Origin: Cliona cf. orientalis
Lineage: Eukaryota; Porifera; Demospongiae; Clionaida; Clionaidae
Assembly: GCA_963930775.1 (NCBI GenBank)
Contig: OZ005699.1
Coordinates: 5,415,501 to 5,479,500, forward strand
Length of the DNA: 64,000 bases
Direction of reading: 5' to 3'
Under the pieces are notes generated by a model. It saw only the letters and a list, made by a program, of their open reading frames with translations. It ran no database searches and had not been told where the DNA came from. Position numbers and translations under genes: made by a program. Shown here piece by piece: positions 58,182 through 64,000 of the stretch. Position 1 is the first letter of the stretch. Every line of letters starts with the position of its first letter.

Positions 58182-59310
58182 AGTGTGTCATAACTTTATT
58201 TGCATGCATTGATTGACTAAGACTGTCTTATGGCAGGCCAAATGGCTGAGAAAAGAGGTAGGTTGTCGGCCATTGGCCTAAAACGGACTGAATTTTCAAA
58301 TATGGCCAATAGCCAACGATGCATTATTTTCACCCCTGGATAGTGTTATCTCCTCCCTTCCCATACCGTACGCTCAATAATTTCAGTATTAATGTATACA
58401 CATGACGACCTTTTCCGCGTGTAATTAATACAATAGTACTAACAATCATTACCTAATCCACCGTGTACATGCTCCACATGACCGGCCAAATCGGATCTAG
58501 CTAGCAATTTGTCCTTACATTATTCATTTCTTATTTTCACCCCTTCTATTTTGTATGACATAATACACACGATTAGTGACCGTCACCATGGCCGTCGGAG
58601 GCGGGGCAGCAGGGGCGGCTGCAGCCCCACTTTTTGTGCCTTCCCAGAATTTAACCTTTGATTGCTCAACACCACATCATTATGGCATATGCACGTATGC
58701 GCGTGCGCATGATTGGTATGCAAACCAGACGCAAGACAGCATGTGCTGATTCAGCAAGTTTGTCGATCTAGATATGAGCGCAAGCCACAGTTCTGCGATA
58801 GGCAATAAGCCAGTAGAGTTGCTCACGAACATGGAATGGTGCGATTTTGGGCGTGGCTTAAAAATTTTGCACATGCGCTTCGCACACACTTAATTCTACA
58901 TGTACATAGCTAGAGCCTCCCCAGTTGTAAAACTATAGATTATATTATAATAATATTATGGTAAAATCCTTCCTACGGTGTAGTCAAAGATAGTATGAGG
59001 GATTGGAAACGTGTATACACATACTACGGATGTAGCTCATCATGGTTATATGACTTATTGAAGTTTACTAATTGCATAGTTTTGCTACACAAGCAAAGAC
59101 TAGTCTCAAGTACAAGGGCGGACAACAGGTAGCAAAAGTTGGGGGGCTCAGACCTTTGACTGTGTAATGTGACAACCGTCAGGCTGTGGGCATATGCCCA
59201 CAGCCCACCTAGAGGGGTCTGGGGGCATGCTCCCCCAGAAAATTTTGGAAATTTCGACTCTCTGAGAGCGTTTCTGATGCAATCTGGCACCAGTTTTTGG
59301 ACTGATTTTA
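58182..59310. other. Spacer with repeat debris
   Basis: No gene. CAGGGGCGGCTGCAGCCCC at 58608-58630 and GTCTGGGGGCATGCTCCCCCAG at 59217-59240 are repeat-end-like palindromes; the latter pairs with 13097-13129. Confidence 0.45.
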
Positions 59311-59873
59311 GGCCAAGCAAAGTTAATTAATAGTTTCTCAGGCCCGCCCGCATCAAATTTTGAGAAAGCAAGACTTTTTTATTTATTTTTCACGTGAGCA
59401 GTCACGTGCTAATTAATTTAATTAATAGACAAAAATTGGAACATATAGTAAAGAGTTCATGAAACTAACTGTTTTCTGGCATCTCGAGACAGTTTGGTTG
59501 ACATCTCACAACTGAAGTCCCCGTGAAAGTGGTATTTAGCCAGCAGCTAGCTAGCTATTTTCTTCAAAGATGATGACGTCATCTGGTTCAGGCTAAATCT
59601 TGTCATCTTACAAGGTTAGTACAACTGATAAAACTTTTCTCTACTAAATAGAAAGCTAAACTTGATTGTTAGGCTGAATATTCTCTCTGGTTGGACTTCA
59701 ATACTTGTATTTCAGCACTAGCTTGTGTATCAACCACGTGCAGCACTAGCGAAAATGGGCGTGGTCACTATCGCCACGCCCATTTTTCATTAAAAAATAA
59801 AATAAAAAGCCGCCTCCCGCATGGGTTTTGAAATTTGAAAGCCTGAGAAACTAGTAATTAAGTTTGTTTGGCC
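59311..59873. mobile_element. Family D Harbinger-like MITE, copy D3
   Basis: TIRs GGCCAA(G/A)CAAA(G/C)TTAATTA(A/C)TAGTTTCTCAGGC, with TTA duplicated at 59308-59310 and 59874-59876. 563 bp. An internal hairpin AAAATGGGCGTGG/CCACGCCCATTTT lies at 59752-59788. Best preserved uninterrupted copy of the family. Confidence 0.8.
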
Positions 59874-59922
59874 TTAGTAGCAATTTTTACTTTAGCACTC
59901 TTCTAGAATTGTGACAGAACTA

Positions 59923-60426
59923 CCGTATAGCGGGAAATTTTCGCGGATGTGGGATTTTGAACTTTTATTTTCGAGGATCAGCCCTGAGACAAAGCCGCAC
60001 CCCCAAATTGGATGCAATAGAAACCACGCCCCTCTTCTTTCACACGTGCGTGCAAATCATATTATATGCATAGCAGATAGTGTTGTCTGAACTACGAAGC
60101 TGTGTTATGGAGGCGATGATCCATGGCTACCACAAGTATCAAAGCGTTTGGGAGGCTGAAGTTGGAGAAAATCTGATGTGTATCCGAGAGCCCGGCAACG
60201 TCCGTGACCCCTACATTGCCCTATACGTTCCTCGTTCAAGGTAGTTAGCTAGAGAAGCAAAACGTGTCACGTGACGGCGTTTACTTGCACGTGACGTAAA
60301 CAGCGCTGGCTTGCTATGTGGAAGTGGTCGTAAGTATTAAAAATTTCGAGGTATAAAATTTCGCGGATTCACCCTGATCCACGAAAACAGCGAAAATTAT
60401 TACCATCGAAATTTCCCGCTATACGG
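59923..60426. mobile_element. TA-flanked MITE carrying a HIRAN-like ORF
   Basis: TIRs CCGTATAGCGGGAAATTT(T)CG are inverted at both ends; TA at 59921-59922 and 60427-60428. 504 bp. Fits a Tc1/mariner-like non-autonomous element. The interior contains a 45-codon frame with domain similarity. Confidence 0.8.
60107..60244 (+). CDS. HIRAN-like mini-ORF inside a MITE
   Basis: 45 codons from ATG 60107 to TAG 60242-60244. It contains GYHKYQSVWEAEVGENLMC, then REPGNVRDPYIAL. This matches the core of HIRAN-type domains, in which an aromatic-rich strand (GYHxYxxxW), a Gly-Glu turn and a REPxNxxDPxA motif bind DNA ends. The domain is cut short after the A-L-Y strand. It is probably a captured exon or a solo reader domain; expression is unknown. 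Confidence 0.5.
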   Translation: MEAMIHGYHKYQSVWEAEVGENLMCIREPGNVRDPYIALYVPRSR

Positions 60427-61605
60427 TATGTTGCTGTAATTTTGTAGTATGGGCATGTGATAAAATGGAGGGGCTCAGCCCCCCTTGTTTCCAACGTGGG
60501 GGGGGGGGGGGGCTGAAGCCCCCCTGCCCCCCCCCCCCCCCCCCCCCCCCATCTGAAGGATGACCTAATGCGCTCTAAAAAGAAGAATGAATTGGCAAAT
60601 TTTCTGATTAGGTTTGTAGGTGGTCCACCAATTGGCCTTGTTGGATTTCCTGGGACCTGTAGCCTCCAACTTCACAGATTTATTCGTAATAATATTATAT
60701 TAAAAGCTATGGATTTATAAATTTTCACGGATTGTCGAGATTGTGATACTGTAGTTAATTGAATCATAGACTATAGGAGAGGAATATTATGCACTCAGTA
60801 ACAATCTACTTTTTTGCGGTTATTAGGTAATTACGATGAAACGTATGGTGTAATCTATGAGGTAATTATGAGAAAATTCAGGGCCTCAATGGAGCCCTTC
60901 TGGGACTTGAACTTCAGTGAAATATGTAGAGTATCTTGCGTGTGTATCCAGCGAATACCTTACAAGCAGTGTGTTGCCTTCTCTGATAACAGCGACGGCT
61001 GAACTTCACGCATTTTTTATGCTGACGTAATCCCGTGGATATATATAGATAGCCCTGCGCTATATATAGCACGCACCATGAGCAGCGTGCCGCTGGACCA
61101 ATCTAGCTGTACTGCGCTGTTGAGTTCTTAGCTTTGAAATTTTTCACTATCGAGGTCCAGAGACACTCAGATTCTGATGATCCGAGGCTAGTCTGTGACT
61201 GAGGCGCCGGCATCGCATACTGTAAAGTGAAGTGAACCCTTCGACCTTTACCACATACACCATTTCAACTATGTGGCTACTGAGTGCATGGTCAAGTTTT
61301 CATACATGTATAATCTATGATTGAATACAACGTATGATCCAATTTAACTAACGTTACATAAATTATCTCAACCATTTTTTGTTTTAGGTAATGGAGGGGA
61401 GGAGGGATTGGGAACACCTGTAATAACACATCACAGCGATGCAACGGCGCATGCTCACCACGGCATGCCCCCTTTGCTATGCATTATGTGATTTTGTAGC
61501 CAGATTATCCCATAACTAAATTATGGCAAGTGTGGTGAGATTCAGGAGGTAAACCATGTGCTATAAAAAATGGCAGTTTAAGGTAGTATAATATTATGTA
61601 TAATA
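60427..61605. other. Spacer; C24 tract
   Basis: G-rich and C-rich palindromic words lie at 60470-60550 (GGGGCTGAAGCCCCC), including C24 at 60527-60550. Frame 60814-61002 has no recognisable domain. Confidence 0.45.
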
Positions 61606-61984
61606 CCGTAGAAACTGGTTGTTAAGCGCATGTGCTTATAACACACGGCAGCAAGAAAATATGCGCTTAACAGGAAGCATGCGCTAGATTAAAAGTGCTA
61701 AAACACAGTAGGTGGGGCGTGTGTAAAGAATGTGTCGAGGGTAGAAAGGGCCTACAACGGTGGCCAAGAAGCGACCAGAGGGCATATTTCTCGATGTTTT
61801 CTTTTCCAGCCTACTTCTAGCTTTCTTTCTGGGCTCGTGTAACCGATTGCTCGTCGTTCAGGTGGCTTGCTGGGCACTGGTATGTGCCTAACAAAGAGCG
61901 GTAAAGCTAGCACAAAACTATGCGCTTACTAAAAAGTATGCGCTTAACAGCGAGCAGCGCTTAATTAACAATCAGTTTCTACGG
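61606..61984. mobile_element. TA-flanked MITE, CCGTAGAAACTG ends
   Basis: CCGTAGAAACTGGTTGTTAAGCG at the left; inverted CAGTTTCTACGG at the right; TA at 61604-61605 and 61985-61986. TGCGCTTAACAG words recur inside in both halves. 379 bp. Confidence 0.8.
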
Positions 61985-63482
61985 TACTTTGTTCTGCTGT
62001 TATAAGTCCACTTATGACATAATTAGTCCTAGAAGAGGTCCAGACACTATAATATTATAGCACAAACATTGGTGTAGTACTACAACTAACCACCTCTTGG
62101 TAGTTAAAATTAATGACAAGTCTCTTGTGTTAGTGTCTTACAAACTTTAAGTTTTGCGATACTGAGAGTTGTACATAGTTTGCAAGTTCATGCTCTATTT
62201 TAGGCATTATGGTCATCAAATTTAATCATATTAGGTGTGGTATGGGTGAAATTTTAATGAATGATACATAGGTGAATTTAGTGGGTGTGGTCGAGGTCCT
62301 TGGGACAGTTCAGGAAAAGTGGAGCCTATGGTATAGGCTACTATTATTATCATACATAGTACCACCCCCTTCCATTCCCTCCAGCAGGAGGGGGAGGGGC
62401 TATATAGGCTAGGTTATAATTACCTTACCTAAATGATATGCATCGTCAGGTCAGGAGCTACGGCTGTAGCTAATAATTATACATCACGAATACAGTTCCT
62501 CAACTGCAGTGAGCCAAAGCTCGACAGCACCTTAATGGAGATTATTCTTGCAGTGATGCCATGCATGCTGTCAGTCAGACCGTCACAGACTGAGGCGATA
62601 TCAGACACCGTATTTAATATGTTGCTGCTCTGTGGAATCTCAGTAGTCGCCCCATGGTTTGAGCTACCTTTACCAATCATTTCCGTATAGGCGTCAATGA
62701 CGGTTAAGTGTTTTATATACGATCTTATTGTGAATAGGTGTGCTCTTAATTCTGAGTGAAGCGAGGTTCTCACTCTGGTCCTTGTTGCACTTGTGTGATT
62801 TCCCAACTTTCTAAAGTTTTGCTCTCGGCCACCAGGCCAGCCTTTGCAGTTTTTCTATTGTTGATCAGATTGCTAACCTGCTGCTAAGTGTACAAAGCTG
62901 TGCAAGCGCTTCGTCTGGCCCCCAGTGAATATTTGTGCACTATTTAATGACATTAATTTTTTTATCTCAATTGTTGATGCCACCATGTTTAATGATACCA
63001 ACAGTGATCCCCTTTATTATAGCAGTTGTCTAGCTAGTAGCTATAAAGACGATTTATAGCCGGTGAAGTCGTATTTCACTCACTACCTGTAATCTTGATG
63101 TGCTGTTTCCACAGCCTACCAATGGTTAGAGTGGAAGTTAGCCATTGTGTTTGTGTATCAAGTTTCCTTGTATTTTGTACTCTATTACTCAGTGGCTGCG
63201 TGTCTCCAGGAGTATAGGACAGTTGAGGCTTCTATGGAAAGAGAGAGAGAGAGTGAGTGTGTGACATAGGGTATTCCATACCTGTATATGGATGTTAATT
63301 CCTTTACTGAATCCCTAAAACATAATAACCATAAACAAAGACATTACATGATGTGCATTCACGTTTGTTGTTAGCTGGCACATACATCTAGGTGTTCATG
63401 CATGGAGGAACAGAGGGAGGAAGAAGAGAGACAGAGAGGGAAGGGGGGAAGGAAAAGAGTGAGTATGAGAGTGTGTGTGTGG

Positions 63483-63519
<37 letters not shown>

Positions 63520-64000
63520 TGTGAGGGAGCATGCATGTGAGATTCAGAGTGAAGGTAAACAACATTCCTAGTTGTACCGTACATACATAGTAGCAAAATT
63601 AATCATGTAGCCTGATGCCTACTGCACTGAGTAAGGAAGCCCTTCCCTAGCTACCGGTACCTGTAATTATCACTCCTCAATGGAGCCACCTATATATAGT
63701 GGAAGAGTCCAATAAAAGTTTAACTATGAAATTGAAGAGTAAACCTCCAACGACCATCTACCTAGCCTTGACTTAATCATGTGTGCGGCTTAATTGGAAC
63801 ATTTGTTTGTAGTGTGTAGCATGGTATTTGTATAATGTATGTATTAGGGTAAGTTATCCAATATCGATTGGCTGCTATAGTCAGATGCCTTAGTATCTTT
63901 CGGACAACATTCGCAAGCCAGTAGTTGATGCCATACAAAGGACCACCTAGGTCAGTGATTATACAGGAAATGTATATAAATAATGAATGAATGCTTCCTG
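61985..64000. other. Terminal spacer; GA microsatellites
   Basis: No supported gene. A reverse frame at 62477-62806 (109 codons) lacks a recognisable domain. GAGA/GTGT microsatellites lie at 63238-63262 and 63405-63530; the frames across them are low-complexity artefacts. Confidence 0.45.

Noticed and set aside
62477..62806. 109-codon reverse frame
   Set aside because: Open but with no recognisable motif and an overlapping forward frame; insufficient evidence.
63371..63596. Ser/Leu and His-rich frames
   Set aside because: Translations of a GA/GT microsatellite.

Overview
This window looks like nuclear DNA of a sponge, most likely a demosponge. Its genes have introns with GT/AG ends, they belong to families expanded in sponges, and the space between them is packed with small inverted-repeat transposons. 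The sponge-type families are ankyrin arrays with a recurring CDP motif, a TKL kinase, an ALK-like receptor kinase, beta-helix 'GGA-x-Y' membrane proteins and Death-domain exons. No rRNA, confident tRNA, CRISPR array or bacterial-style operon was seen. The sponge assignment rests on recognised families, not on a database search.

Layout. 1-2424: 3' part of an ankyrin-repeat gene. 3.1-6.7 kb: decayed coding fragments, a broken DDE transposase and MITEs. 7703-11973: an almost complete ISL2EU-type DNA transposon. It has TA target duplications, TIRs, a forward nuclease gene (SWIM, YqaJ and ING-like PHD domains) and a convergent THAP-DDE transposase gene. 14.1-19.2 kb: a young Ty3/gypsy retrotransposon with identical 214-bp LTRs, inserted into an older Harbinger-like MITE that itself lies within another inverted repeat. 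19.6-21.7 kb: MITEs, including one built of GAAATC units. 22.4-28.65 kb: a four-exon TKL kinase-SAM gene. 30.2-30.7 kb: a small secreted or membrane-anchored protein with a TATA box. 33.5-40.0 kb: a receptor tyrosine kinase gene. 41.05-45.3 kb: a beta-helix plus multi-TM protein gene split by a 395-bp repeat. 46-51 kb: MITEs and foldbacks, including a four-deep nest of insertions. 51.3-52.8 kb: a MULE-type transposase gene. 54-62 kb: more MITEs, a hammerhead-like motif, a Death-domain terminal exon and a MITE carrying a HIRAN-like mini-ORF. 62-64 kb: nothing convincing apart from GA microsatellites.

Together, the host genes are of receptor/signalling type (kinases, SAM, Death, ankyrin, adhesion-like ectodomains) and sit in a transposon-dense neighbourhood. 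Many reading frames are broken by single-base changes, and most of those I could place fall in homopolymer runs. This suggests consensus sequence error as much as true pseudogenisation. The most unusual item is the ISL2EU element, whose accessory nuclease carries a histone-reader-like PHD finger.
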